A DNA stretch of 64,000 bases from Enoplolaimus lenunculus (GCA_030248215.1 JASANG010001887.1:96814-160813); one strand, 5' to 3'; positions 12,146 through 23,336 are shown, numbered from the stretch's first letter. Numbers and translations are program-made. The notes: generated by a model from the sequence alone, not told the origin.

Positions 12146-12769
12146 GCGGGAAAATCCAAGTTTTGGCAGGAAAATGCAAATTTTGGCGGGAAAATTTTAA
12201 GTATGGCGAGCAAATTCAAATCTTGGCGGGAAATTAAAATTTATGCCTGAAGATTTAAATTTGGTAGGAAAATTTAAATTTTGGCGCTAAAATTTTAATA
12301 TAGATGGCAAATTCAAACTTTGGTTCGAAAATATAAATTTTGGCGGGAAAATTCAATCAAATTCTGGTGAAATTCCAATTTTGGTAGGAACATCCAAATT
12401 TCGGCGGCAAAAGTTAAATTTTGGCGGGAAAATTTAAATTTTGGCGGGAAATTAAAATTGGGGCAGGAAAATTTAAAGTTTGGCACAAAATTCAAATTTC
12501 GTAGGAAAATTTCAGTTTTGATGGTAAACCCAAATTTTGGCAGGAATTTCAAATCATAGCGAGAAAAATTAAATTTCGGTAGTGAAATTCAAATTTTGGC
12601 GCTAAAATTTACATATAGGCGGCAAACTCAAACTTTGGCGGAAAATTTCAATTTTAGCGGGAAATTCAAATTAATCGGGAAAATTTAAATTTTGGAGGGG
12701 AATTTAAATTTTGGCTGAAAATTCAAATTTTGGCGGGAAGATTCAAATTTTGGCGGAAAACGCAGTTGC
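12146..12769. repeat. Degenerate tandem array of a ~20-24 bp TTGGCGGGAAAATT unit
   Basis: About 620 bp of imperfect units built on TTTTGGCGGGAAAATTTAAA. The GGCGGGAA core is kept in several units (near 12185, 12225, 12345, 12425, 12445 and 12735) and mutated in the others. Reading frames here are by-products of the repeat. Confidence 0.85.
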
Positions 12770-12772
12770 AAG

Positions 12773-12912
12773 TCACTTAAATTTAATGTACCTGCAGTTT
12801 GATTGGTCAGTCGGAAAATTCCCTTGAAAATACCTGCAGCTGCAACTATTTCGTGCAAGTTGCAGCTGCGAGTTCTCGCTGCACAATCCTGCGCTTGTGA
12901 ATGGGCTTAAAA
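12773..12912. mobile_element. AAGCCC(A/T)TTCAC-family MITE, fragment
   Basis: Ends GTGAATGGGCTTAA and contains GCAGTTTGATTGGTCAGTCGG, the counterpart of 47990-48010 in the fuller copy at 47877. The left end is lost in the tandem array. Confidence 0.5.
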
Positions 12913-13004
12913 TACATTTTAATTTTTTATTTTTGTTTGATCTAAACATTCCCAGCAGTACTCTTCAATTCTAAACTAAATTTTTCAGTACAGATGGGAC
13001 AGAT

Positions 13005-13120
13005 GGAACAGTCGGGACAAATGGGACAGTTGGGACAGATCGGACAGCGGGGCAGTTTGGACAGTTGGGACAGATGGGACAGTTGGGACAGATGCGACAA
13101 TTGGGACAGTTGGGACACAC
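13005..13120. repeat. Tandem GGGACAGTT/GGGACAGAT repeat
   Basis: About ten units of 9-10 bp, GGGACAG(T/A)TG-like, followed directly by an 80-bp segment that is itself duplicated. Confidence 0.85.
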
Positions 13121-13129
13121 TTTACATTT

Positions 13130-13395
13130 CATGGACTTAGACAGTTAATTTGGACAGTAAGTGATATGTGGAATAGTTTGTTTTGAAATCGTCACTCTGC
13201 ATCGACATACCTCATACGAAATTGAAAATATTCATGTGAGAACGGGTTAATGATTTAATTATAAAATGCACACAATATTGTTTCTGAACCACGCTTTAGA
13301 ATTCATGGACATTTAGACAGTTAATTTGGACAGTACGTGATATGTGGAACAGTTTGTTTTGAAATCGTTACTCCGCATCGACATATTTCGTCGAG
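13130..13395. repeat. 80-bp direct duplication with spacer
   Basis: 13130-13209 and 13303-13385 both read CATGGAC..TTAGACAGTTAATTTGGACAGTA..GTGATATGTGGAA and end at CGCATCGACATA. The spacer ends a piggyBac-like remnant (CATGTGAGAACGGGTTAA at 13233). Confidence 0.7.
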
Positions 13396-13714
13396 CATGG
13401 ACCAAAACATCAGAAAACCTCATTGCCAGAGAGCTGTTCCATTCCCGTCCTAATGTATTTTTAGTTTTAAAAACAGCATCGCCAAAAATTGACAGAGCGA
13501 CTCACAGAATGTGTACAAATAGCCTGCGTTTAATATACGATTAAATGTGTTTTACAAGAAATTTTACTTGCTATTAAGTGCAATAGATATTTGACATTAA
13601 CTAACATGGTTATAAATAACTCTGGTTAGCTTATAGCTGCATTGGTGGCTTTGCGGTATTGACTGTGGTTGTCATTACAAATTTTTCCTATACACAAAAT
13701 ATATAAATTGTCTT

Positions 13715-14400
13715 GAAATTGCAAGACTCCTACTTTCTTGAATTTTGAAGACATTAATGTCTTGTATTTCAGACATTAATTGTCTTAAACAGCTCAGAAA
13801 GTTATGTTCGAAATGGTTAAAGCATAAATGTTTTATTTTCCAGAAATTACTATTTACAATTTATAAGAAACAAATTTCTTTCTTTCAAGAAATTATTGTA
13901 TTATATATATTCAAGAATTTATTTTCTTATTTTTATCTAAGTGTATAAAAAGGTTGCTCCGTTTATGTTCTTAAGAGAGTATATATATAAATAATCGAAT
14001 TTCAAAGATATTTCTGGTTAAGCTCAGGCTCCCCCACAACCTAAGTTACGTCTTCGACGTATCATAGGTTGTAAAAACTAGAAAATTTGGTTGAGATTAA
14101 CTCCCAATTTTGAAGACGACTTCTCTGGCAAATCTTGCTTCCATGACATATATGACTCAAAAATCAGCAAAATAAAGTCTTCAAGTTCCGACATATTTGT
14201 CTTATATTTCAGACATATTTGTCTTAATCATGCGTGAAACACACTCTTAAATTAAAGCCATTTAAGTGTTTAAAATTTCACACACAGATTTCTGAAGAAT
14301 TTCAGAAACTAATGTCTTGTATTCAAGACAAATATGTCTGCAGTCTATGATTAAAACATAATGGTTTTGAATATAACGAAATATTTCTTAAATATCAGAA
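13715..14400. repeat. Repeat rich in ACATTAATGTCTT / GACATATTTGTC palindromes
   Basis: The left edge GACTCCTACTTTCTTGAA recurs inverted at 39725-39750. Internal near-palindromes resemble 39540-39750. Element ends are not clear. Confidence 0.45.
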
Positions 14401-14668
14401 AATGTTTTTTGTGTGTATGTATTCACTTAGTTCTACCTCTACCGTGATTATCTCTTAGTCACTTTGTGAGAGTACTAATGAAAGAGTTCCTAAGTTTTCA
14501 AGTTTTTTAACAAAACTGCTTCTTAGCCTTTCGCTTATATCAAAAAGCTTAATATTTATCTGTTGTATCATAGTTTTAGCATGTGTTTTGAGCTAAAACC
14601 CTTAGTTAACAACATGTGTTGTTATAGGTCAGTGTCACTGTCACTGGTACATTTGTGACTGAGTAAAT

Positions 14669-14855
14669 GGCCCATGTATAGAACAAGGCCGGATCGTTTT
14701 CCGTAGGGGCTGCAGCAGAGTCAAGCTTTTTAGACTGCATTTTTTGCTTAGGCTTAGGCTTAAGCTTAGAAATAGGCTGTTCCTTACGCTTAGGCTTAGG
14801 CTTAGGCTTAGGAATATGATTATACTACTATTCCGGCCCTGTTGTATACATGGGC
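14669..14855. mobile_element. TTAGGC-core MITE inside a 24-bp direct repeat
   Basis: Inverted ends GGCCCATGTATAGAACA and its complement around a TTAGGC-rich core. The flanks carry a perfect 24-bp direct repeat (14646-14669 and 14859-14882), longer than the 8-bp duplication of other family members. Confidence 0.75.
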
Positions 14856-15291
14856 ACCGGTACATTTGTGACTGAGTAAATGATAGTGTCAAGTTTGCTA
14901 CCAAAATACAGATCGTTGAATTTGAACGAAATTTTTTTCAAATTTTAATATTTAGTTGTTTTGTTATGTAACTTTGTAGTTAAAGAAAAAGTGTAGAACA
15001 GGATGTTCCTATTGAATTCAACTCCTTAGTTTATACAACATATTCGCATATGTTCCAGTATGTGTCATGTGATTTTAGGCGTATACAAAGGGTTCACAAG
15101 GGGATATATCCCGTTTGAAATTTGTGAACTACTTGAACCAGATACTTATACATACTGTAGAATAAACATTGCAATGAGTAAACTTTTCTCGTTTCCTACG
15201 CTCGTTCGCATGAAAACTTTCAAATTTTGTTTTCCTCTCAAGAAATGTAAATCCTGGCTACGCCTCGGCACGTTTTATATGTTGAACATCT

Positions 15292-15553
15292 CAGAGCGCA
15301 CTGTAAATTTCAGTGAGTTGATTTTAACTTAGAATGATTTGAATCACTCAGTTTGAGTTAGGACTATCAGAAGTCACAATTTTGAGTTGGTTCAGTTCAT
15401 TCTGAGTTAATTAATCAAACTCACCCATACAGTCAACTCAACTCAGAGTGAGAATCAACTCAACTCAGTGTGAGTTAATGTTTACTGATATCAATTCAGA
15501 AATAACCCAAATCGCTAGCTGAATTGTCTAGTCGACTTATTGGAATTTGCAGT
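15292..15553. mobile_element. MITE rich in AACTCAGAGTGAG, GCGCACTG ends
   Basis: Ends GCGCACTGTAAATTTCA and GGAATTTGCAGTGCGC are inverted. The inside is dominated by GAGTTGA/TCAACTC. A related copy is at 34010-34205. Confidence 0.55.
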
Positions 15554-16305
15554 GCGCTGGTTTCTAAGTTAATGTGATATGACATCCGATTTATGTGTGT
15601 CCACTCGATTTGAGGATTCGAATGTTAACGTCGTAGGGTCAACATGGCATGAATCATCATCAGTTTGTCCTGGTTACAGCGCGTTCCTGCATTAAAGGTG
15701 CGACTCTGATTTCGACTAAAATGCACATAAGCATTGTCTGAAATGACCAGTTCAGAATCGCTTCTATGGTCAAATTTAAGTTTTGTGACATTTTATTAAA
15801 GTTGGTTTGCTGTTATGAACGCCTTTGTGTATTTGTTCACTGTTTAAATGCTAATTATTAAATTGGCTTATAATTTCATTTTGAATTTACTTTAAATAAT
15901 TCGGCCACATGAGTTTCAGTGTAGAACAGGCATCGAACCGGCGCGGTTTTCTTTTGGTCTGGGGTAGGCACCAGAAGGTCACTCTTGGCTCGGACGGAGT
16001 CAGCTTGGACCCGGGACCGCAGTGTTTTTGTTTTCGAAGGAAAAACCAAAATATGTCTTAAAATGCACCCTCATATATACCTACAATTGCAGATATAAAA
16101 GGTTTCGTAGGTTGTGTAATTGCAATACAGGTATTTATTAAGATGCCTCGCGAGCCATGTGCGCCAGAAATCTAACACAATTTTAATGATTGCTTGCTAC
16201 ATACTCAAATATTTAGAGTGTCAGTCTGGACACAGATCTTATTCCTGGGCCCCTTGCCATAAACCCGGTTGGTTTACCATGCAGCCCGATCGCATAAATC
16301 ATACC

Positions 16306-16565
16306 AAGAGTGGATAATGACAAGAGGGTGCAAATCTTAGGGTCTTGCATGGTACAAAATGTACCACTGGGTGTGGCGTTTTTGGCCGACCCCCCTTGTT
16401 TAGAGGGGGGTCGCTATCACATGAATACCCCTAAATTATACTATATCGGGAGCATGTTTGACGCCGCATACATAAAGTGCCATGTATCGCAACGCCAGGC
16501 CGGAGCAGCCACCCTCTATGCACCGCATTTGGGGGCCCCCACCCATAATGGGGCCCCACTCTAAC
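16306..16565. mobile_element. AGAGTGGATAATGACAAGAG-family element, copy 1
   Basis: Shares with 26340-26748 and 28750-28950 the blocks GGTACAAAATGTACCA, a GGCCGACCCC hairpin and TCACATGAATACCCCTAAAT. Copy 1 is inverted relative to the main part of copy 2. Confidence 0.6.
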
Positions 16566-17179
16566 CGGTGAAAACAAACACCGCTTAAATTTTAAAATGC
16601 GTCTTGCTTCTCGCTCGCTTCCCTCGCGAGTTTGAAGCCCCCCTGGAATTGGGGGAGCCCACTCCGGCCTGCGCTGGCACTAGCACCGCCTGTACCCTCT
16701 CTATAAAGGTTAGGTAGAGCAAAACGCTACGCGTGCCGAGTACATAGCTTAAGCCTAGGCGAAACATTAGTGTGATGCTTTAGCTTCAGAGTGTAATGCG
16801 TTGGCCACTTTAAAACGCGTACGCCGTGTGGATTTTTGCATCGTCAATTGACGTTTATTTTTGCTATTGACAGAGCTGTAGATGGCAAGTGTATTTCAGG
16901 AAAATTTATTATTAAAATTATTAATTCAACTGACAGCTGCGGTCATGCAAAAAACAATAGCTGTAACCAGTGCGTTTGGTTTTTAAAGAATTTGCTAAAC
17001 CAAAGCTAAGTGCGAAAGAAAAACTGCCAACTGCATTGATATAAAAATCCCCTAACGGTTCATACCTCTATTCAGGTGAACTAGAAGCTGTAAGTGTTAT
17101 TTATATAGACAGACAACTGTCAATGGTGCTACTTGCATAAACAGTAGCTGTCAATTGCTTTCAAGTTTTATGCGCAGTT

Positions 17180-17559
17180 GTGCAAACACACCATTTCTTA
17201 TTTCTGTTTCCGCTAAACTTCGGTGTCAGTTTCCGTTATAGCAATAACGGAAATTCTGTTATTTTTACGTTAAAAATCACTTATAAATCACGTATATATC
17301 TAGTAGTTTTTCTATTACAGATATGCAGCAATCGTTCGAAATGAAATAAAAATTACAAAATTCATCCAAAATTTTAAGAATTTTGATGCATTTTCAATTT
17401 TTTACGCTTTAAGAAGCTCGGTGAATATAGTTGCATGCCTATATTGTGTTGGCATAAAAAAGGGTTTGGAAACCTTTATACTTCAATATCCATTTTCCGT
17501 TATTATTTTGATTAATATCCGGTTTTGTTTCCGTTATTTTTCTATCCATTTACACCCTG
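17180..17559. mobile_element. CAGGGTGTAAAtgg-type element (partial)
   Basis: The right end TTCCATTTACACCCTG is preceded by repeated TTTCCGTTATTTTTCTATCC, mirrored by GGAAATTCTGTTATTTTTACG on the left. A matching end lies at 63617 (CAGGGTGTAAACAAATAG). The left limit is uncertain. Confidence 0.45.
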
Positions 17560-17711
17560 TTTAGCTTACTCCATTACAGTCCTGTGGAAAAACGGTCACC
17601 CTCATCTTTACGTGAGCCGGCTTATGATGGGGCACGTTACTCATGCTAGCAGCTCGCAGGGATGCAGGGGGCTGAGAGTATCGCAAGCATAAACGGAATG
17701 TTACGATCACG

Positions 17712-18326
17712 CTTAGGCTAGGTTTAGTAGGGGCAAAACGTTTTTCTGTGGAACTGTAAAAGAGTAAACTTAACCCCTTCTCACATTGAGTTGCCTATAG
17801 GCAACTCAGCGCAAATGTATATATGTTATATTTTTGCCGTTCGCCCCAGTACTAAATCATCACAAGATGTGAGAGCCCACTCGGACTCGAGCGTCAAGTT
17901 CCTATAGCTGAGTGTTGATGGTATACGCCTCCCATTCCAGTTACTGGAGTTCGAATCCTAGCATAAAAGTAGCTCTCAAGGGAAATAGAAAATATTCATG
18001 TGAGAAAGGGTTAAGCTTTGGACTAATGTTTTGCTTGGCGTAGGATTAGGTTTACGCTTAGAAATATGCCCATTCTTGCATTTCTTAGGCTTAGGCTTAG
18101 GAATATGCTCAGTCTTACACTTAGACTTAGGAATATGCTCATTCTTACACTTAGGCTTAGACTTAGGAATATGCTCATTCTTACACTTTGGCTTAGGCTT
18201 AGGAATATGCTCAGTCTTACACTTAGGCTTAGAGTTAGGAATATACTCATTCTTACGCTTAGACTTAGGCTTAAGCTTAGGAATATGCTTGTAATACTGT
18301 TCCGCCCCTGTTCTTTAGATTGGCCG
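17712..18326. mobile_element. TTAGGC-core MITE, interrupted by a TTAA-type element
   Basis: The left part (GGGGCAAAACGTTTTTCTGT) stops at AAACTTAA, the TTAA element 17774-18010 follows, and the MITE resumes TTAAGCTTTGGACTAAT. The core at 18050-18290 has expanded to about six imperfect units of (TTAGGC)2-GGAATATGCTCATTCTTACAC type. The right end is TTCCGCCCCTG. Confidence 0.8.
17774..18010. mobile_element. piggyBac-like MITE carrying a tRNA-like segment, copy 1
   Basis: 237 bp between duplicated TTAA sites (17770-17773 and 18011-18014). Ends are CCCCTTCTCACAT and its complement (ATGTGAGAAAGGG). It is inserted in a TTAA of the TTAGGC-core MITE. Inside, TATAGCTGAGTGTTGATGG and GGAGTTCGAATCC resemble tRNA A and B boxes. 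Confidence 0.85.
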
Positions 18327-19329
18327 TAATCATGCCCTATTGGTGACACAAACCAGTAATCGGATTGACTATTTTAAAATTTGTCACACTGCAACAATAG
18401 TGCTATATTTTAAAATTTAAAATTCTGCTGGAGTTATTCAGTCAATCAACTGCGTTTAGTTTAAACTCTTTCGTTGCAATTAACGTTAACAATTTAAATT
18501 TGGATACAATTTTAAAAGGTCGCTGATTGATAAAACACTAAAGGCGCCTGCGGGTCTCGTGTTAATTGCGCCGCCAACTGGTCTAAAATAAACACTGCGG
18601 CATATTTAAAGAATCGAAATTCAAAAGTTCATTAATAATTTTGTACAAAATTATCAATGGTTTTCTTGAACTCGGACGATGTCCAATGAGCCATGAGTCA
18701 TTTTAGCAGTTATTAGCCGGTCTGTAAACCCATGGGTTCGTTGCTCCTAACCGAGCAAATCAGTGTCCGATACGGTCCGTATCACTATTTACAGCCCTTC
18801 GTGAAAACTATCCGGCCCTGTTCTATACATTGTGTCGCATCTCTCATCAGTTGGTAGTTTTCAAACCAGTAAAACTACGTAAATCTGATAGAAAAAGATT
18901 TATTTCAAGTTTATTAGATATACTAAAATAGCAAGCTTACTCTTCAATGCAAACATTTAATCGTTTAGTTGATTAACTGATAAAATTTCTTAAATATAAT
19001 TTTCTTGCCTAAATTGAAAAATAGCTGATATAATTTTGTGTTTCGGTATTAAGTGGTGTATCGAGCAAACGAAACATTTTCGAAACGATTTTGATGCCGT
19101 TAAAGAGTACTTGACATTTGGACGGCAATTTTAAAGTTCAATTCAACAGAAAGACATTTAAATGTTCACCTTTGATAGAAGCGTTCGATTGACGAATGAA
19201 TATATTTCATTATTGCAACCTAAGCGTATAAGTGAGTGTAAAATGAATTAAACGCCTAAAAGTAATATTTCTCTGCTAGTGCAGAGTCGAGTAAGCATGT
19301 CATATTTCCGTATTTTGGTAGATATTTGG

Positions 19330-19706
19330 TGCCCAAGTCGTAATTCAGCACAATTCCGAATTGGGCAATCCATAGCGGGATTACGACTTGGGCTAGCCCA
19401 AGGCGGAATCATTACCGATAAATCTACGCGTTTCCTAACTGGTTACTTGATACTCGTAATCCTGCTTGATTTTTCTAGGATTAGTAAAACAAACTGTTAG
19501 GTAGCCAACAGGTGGCGATTATATATTTTGCCAATCAGAAAAAAGTGTTCGCATCAACTAATCGTATTTGAGTATGGCATTAATGTAACCATTCACAAGG
19601 CGTACACTTGTCGCCTAGAAAGAATTACGCCGTAGGATAGCCCAAGTCGTAATTACGCCCTGAACTAGCCCAATTCAGAATTGGGCTAAATTACGACTTG
19701 GTCTAC
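19330..19706. mobile_element. Element with GCCCAAGTCGTAATT inverted repeats
   Basis: GCCCAAGTCGTAATT occurs at 19331 and 19641, and inverted at 19379 and 19688, with CCCAATTC(A/C)GAATTGGG palindromes at both sides. The middle is AT-rich. Confidence 0.55.
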
Positions 19707-19865
19707 GACAGCTACACTGAAAGTTGAAGACTTTTGACACATTGGAATAAATGTAAACATTTTTGCCTTACGTTAAATGAATTAGAACTCACGTTGGTAT
19801 ACGGTACATTCTTTTACGTACGCCATTCAGTGTCTATATACTAGACTGGGACGTATTTGTAATTG

Positions 19866-20250
19866 TTACTGTAGTGACCCCAATAACAGGGGAACTAAAT
19901 ATTTATTTTGCCTCTCCAGATGGTACCTTCTGTTATTCAGCTACGGTCAATTATTTGTTTTTACGCTACTTTAGTTGAGTCAAATACTCTATTTTTTCTG
20001 TATTCATTGTTTTGGCCAGGACTATTAAACTTGCTTATTAATATTTCTGTTGAATGTCATAGCCGGTAATGTTTTTCCGGATATTAATAAAGTATAACCT
20101 GGTTCTGTGAGTGTCTTAACAGTCCAGTTTTAGCCTGTTTTATGGACTGCAATTGATAAAGACTTGTGTACTTTATCTGTCAACGGTCTCTAATTACGGA
20201 TACCGAGTCTTTAAATTGATTGGGACTCAAAATTGGGAATCCATGGGATT
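19866..20250. mobile_element. CTGTAGTGACCC-family element, diverged copy
   Basis: Starts ACTGTAGTGACCCCAATAAC. Near the right, CGGATACCGAGTC and TTGGGACTCAAAATTGGGA match 49860-49905 and 41935-41970. The right terminus is degraded. Confidence 0.45.
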
Positions 20251-20424
20251 CCATCTTAGTCGACAAATCTTTATATGAGCCAGTTAAAATCGTATATATG
20301 TATATACCATAATGAACTATAACGTAAACAGAAATGGCTTAGTGATAACCAGTTGGATATTCTGGTCATCGAGACTGGTTATCATCCGCTCTAAGCGCCA
20401 CACGGAAATATGCTTTTCAAGGAA

Positions 20425-20592
20425 CAGGGCCGTAGCCAGCCCACCCTTGCTAAGGGGGGTCTAAAGCTTTTTCAGCAGGGACATTTAAAGGTTTTCAATG
20501 ACTTACAAGCAAGGTTGAAAATCTTCTAGGGAGGCGAAAAAGTTTTCCAGATGGTGCCAATCCCCCCTGGCCGCCCCTTGGCTACGGACCCG
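20425..20592. mobile_element. hAT-like MITE, CAGGCCCGTAGCC ends (copy 1)
   Basis: CAGGGCCGTAGCCAGC on the left and GGCTACGGACCCG on the right. Internal CAATGACTTACAAGCAAGGTT is shared with all copies. Confidence 0.75.
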
Positions 20593-21429
20593 AGTATCAA
20601 TGACGTGTCAGAAAAATGTTGAACAAAAAGACAGTGTTTATTTTGCGTGTGCAACAAATTATATACAAGAAGACAAAAATATATCAAATAAAACGTCACA
20701 TTCACTCGCATGTAGGCAAATCACACGCAAACTCGAATATCAGGATGCAACCGGAGGTGAAAATGCCAGATCCGGAGTCAGGATTCAACAAATTTTGTCG
20801 GAATTGAAAGCGAAGTGACCCGGAGAACTTTTTTTGTCGGAGCAAAGAAAATACCTCCTGTTGTACCTTGCTGATCATATTGCTTATAAACAAGTATACA
20901 ACGCTAAGGTATAATGTTTCAATATTTCAGCTTAAATTTGGTTTCAGAACGGTTCAACATCGTGATGACACTTGGCAATTGAAGCAGAAGGTAAGTATTT
21001 ACAAACCACGGCTTCAACTCAACAAGAAGTGCGTTAGTAATTAAGATTCAAGTTTTCTAAATCAATATTTTTAGATGGCTTAAAAATTTCGGAAAAGAGA
21101 TCAAGCTAACACCGGCAAATTACAACCTTTCTTACCTTATTCTTTATAATTATCGCCAATCTTAAACTTTCTTCGTGAACCAGAAACTACCGTAATCCGA
21201 CAGCTCAGACAAAGTTTCCCGTTTGAAGAATCCCAAAAATCGTACAGCAAACTAGAGCAACGGCGAGTTCGGAGCCACAGGGTGCCAGGAAGGTTGGCTC
21301 ATCCCTACTAAAAAGATCCTTCCTCTCGAATGATGTTGTTCCCGATTGTAAACGCTGCGAAATCCCCTTTACCCCACACGAAATTTTTTGCTCTTACGTA
21401 AAAAGATGAGCTGGCTATTGGCAATTCAC

Positions 21430-21526
21430 CTGGACTCGCAATGACCGACAGAGTACACAGGCTGAATTCGCAAAACACTATTAATATTTCAATTGTCGTT
21501 GAAACCAATCTGGGGTTATGATACAA
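21430..21526 (-). other. Candidate signal-peptide exon of TMEM131 (weak)
   Basis: A minus-strand frame encodes IEILIVFCEFSLCTLSVIAS followed by P and then a CCAG|GTGAAT donor in phase 1. That is the phase required by the exon at 9074, and would give ASP-A-AFVQ with a plausible cleavage site. No ATG occurs in the open frame, so another exon would be needed. It could be chance. Confidence 0.2.
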
Positions 21527-21592
21527 CAGATTGAAGATATTGCAAATGTAGTAAGTTTACGGTTCGTTTGATCTTCCGACAACTCTTGTAGT

Positions 21593-21754
21593 ACCCGGTA
21601 GATAATTTCTCGGGTGGGCCAGGGGGGCTCAGCGCCCCTGGACAAATTCCCCCCTAAACAGTTTTCAACCTTACTTGTAACTCATTGAAAACGCTTGAAT
21701 GCCTCTCCTGAAGATTTTTTAGCCCCCCTAGCAAGGTAAGCTGGCTACGGGCCC
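21593..21754. mobile_element. hAT-like MITE, CAGGCCCGTAGCC ends (copy 2)
   Basis: The right end CTGGCTACGGGCCC is intact, the left end worn. The inside is TTTTCAACCTTACTTGTAA in inverse orientation to copy 1. Confidence 0.7.
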
Positions 21755-22475
21755 TATGAAGTTTCACTGTCGTGTTAATAGCTGTCACCGCAGAATAGTT
21801 TCAATTTCACGTGGGCAAAAAGTAGACAACTGTATATATATGAAGAAACGCATGCGAGATATAAGCACAAATAAATTGTATAATGATGGTAACTTACGTA
21901 CTATGATAAACAGGAAATATAGTTCTGTTTTCGGCTTTTTCTCGAATCAAGGCTATGTTTTAGAAATCAGGCTAACAGATGACTACAATTAAGCGTTTAC
22001 CTATGCCTAAGCCTTAACCTTCAAATATACAGAAAAAAAGTATACAAGATCCCCATTACATACTCAAAATTTTACTGCAAGTAGCAGCCTATGATATCTA
22101 AAGTAAACATTACTAATAAATTCATACCAGCAAAAAGTTAGCAATTCTAAGCCTAATACATTCCCATCATAGACAAATTTCCTAAAATATTTGTAAGCTG
22201 TTGTTACGCACTTTCCCGTAGACATTTATGCTTAAACCATAGGTTAAGACTTAGCTTAAGCTGAGACTTCGACTTAACGCTGCGTAATGGTTTAAGGTTT
22301 TAGGCGGAGGATAAAGCGTAAGCTTAAATAAAGCCTTATCGTTTAGATTTTAGACTTAAACGCTATTGTAAGCCTAAACCTACGTGTTAGCTTAAGCCTG
22401 CAGGGGAGGGGGGGTTAAAGTGTACAATATCTAATTTCTGTATATATCGAAGTAGAAATTAGCCGAAAATTTGCC

Positions 22476-23336
22476 TCAATAGCTCGGTGAAACAAATTTC
22501 GGCATTAACGAAGTGCTGTGGTGCGAAATATTAGTACCATTGGCTGCATAATGATGATGATGATGATGACGTTGATGATGTGTATAATTTTGATACGTTT
22601 CATGCAATGACGGCGGTGGAACGGCGCCAGATTGGCCAATGGCTGACCCTGAAATAATTGAACCGGTTTGTGCTAAATTATGATGCCTTGCAGCGGCGGC
22701 GTTATAAAAGTACCATTCGTTGATTAGTGGCGTTTGGGGGTGTGGGACTGTAGACCCGGCGGTGGGTAAAGGTGGGTAAAATTGAGTTGATGAATGAAAA
22801 CCGTTTGGTTTCGTCTGAATCTCGGCAGTTGGTGTGAAATGAGAGCTTGCGTGCAGATTGCTCGTTAACTGCTCCAGTTGTTGCATTGCCGTAGGGTTAG
22901 CGTTGACGCTGCTTAAGTCTTTATGCTGCGACGGTGTTGGAAAAACTTGTCTTACGGCGGATTGGGACATACTCGGAGAAAACGATTGCACCGGTGGGGC
23001 GCCTGACAGCACACAGCCGACAGGAGATCTGAACGCTATTCCAGAGGTTGTATCTTCTGAAGGACTTGTTTGTTCGTCGCTGCTGCTGCTACAACTACGA
23101 TTACTGGACGGTGAATGGTCAATGTGTAATTCGTTTAAGCTCTGAGATTCAGGCTGCTGTCGGCAATGCAAAGGATGATCTGTTGCTTGTGTAGTGAATT
23201 CATCCGACGGTCGCGAGTCACCGAGTTGCTCATCGTGTGGCTGTTGTTGTTGTTGCTGTTGCTGTTGCCTGTTCTGTTCTTCTAAGCTTGCTGATTCTAA
23301 CTGGCTTGCTTCGCGTTGTTCTTCTTCAGTATGAGT
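22476..23336 (-). CDS. Zic: Zic coding exon 5 (C-terminal region and stop)
   Basis: 861 nt including TGA. Acceptor CCATTTATTTTCAG. It starts [12 protein letters not shown], continuing the post-finger helix, then nine Gln, a Ser-rich stretch, LINEWYFYN, a six-His run, and ends KFVSPSY. No clear AATAAA on the minus strand was found in the first few hundred bases downstream, so the transcript end is unplaced. Confidence 0.92.
   Translation of the reverse strand, partial: THTEEEQREASQLESASLEEQNRQQQQQQQQQPHDEQLGDSRPSDEFTTQATDHPLHCRQQPESQSLNELHIDHSPSSNRSCSSSSDEQTSPSEDTTSGIAFRSPVGCVLSGAPPVQSFSPSMSQSAVRQVFPTPSQHKDLSSVNANPTAMQQLEQLTSNLHASSHFTPTAEIQTKPNGFHSSTQFYPPLPTAGSTVPHPQTPLINEWYFYNAAAARHHNLAQTGSIISGSAIGQSGAVPPPSLHETYQNYTHHQRHHHHHHYAANGTNISHHSTSLMPKFVSPSY

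Noticed and set aside
14740-14815. TTAGGC runs as an interstitial telomere
   Set aside because: The runs recur inside a MITE with defined ends and target duplications, so they belong to that element.
18031-18349. Frames of 87-108 codons with Leu/Ser or Leu/Arg repeats
   Set aside because: They run through the expanded TTAGGC-rich MITE core.
20526-20711. Minus-strand ATG with a hydrophobic leader (MRVNVTFYLIYFCLLVYNLL) as TMEM131 exon 1
   Set aside because: The only good donor inside is in the wrong phase for the exon at 9074.
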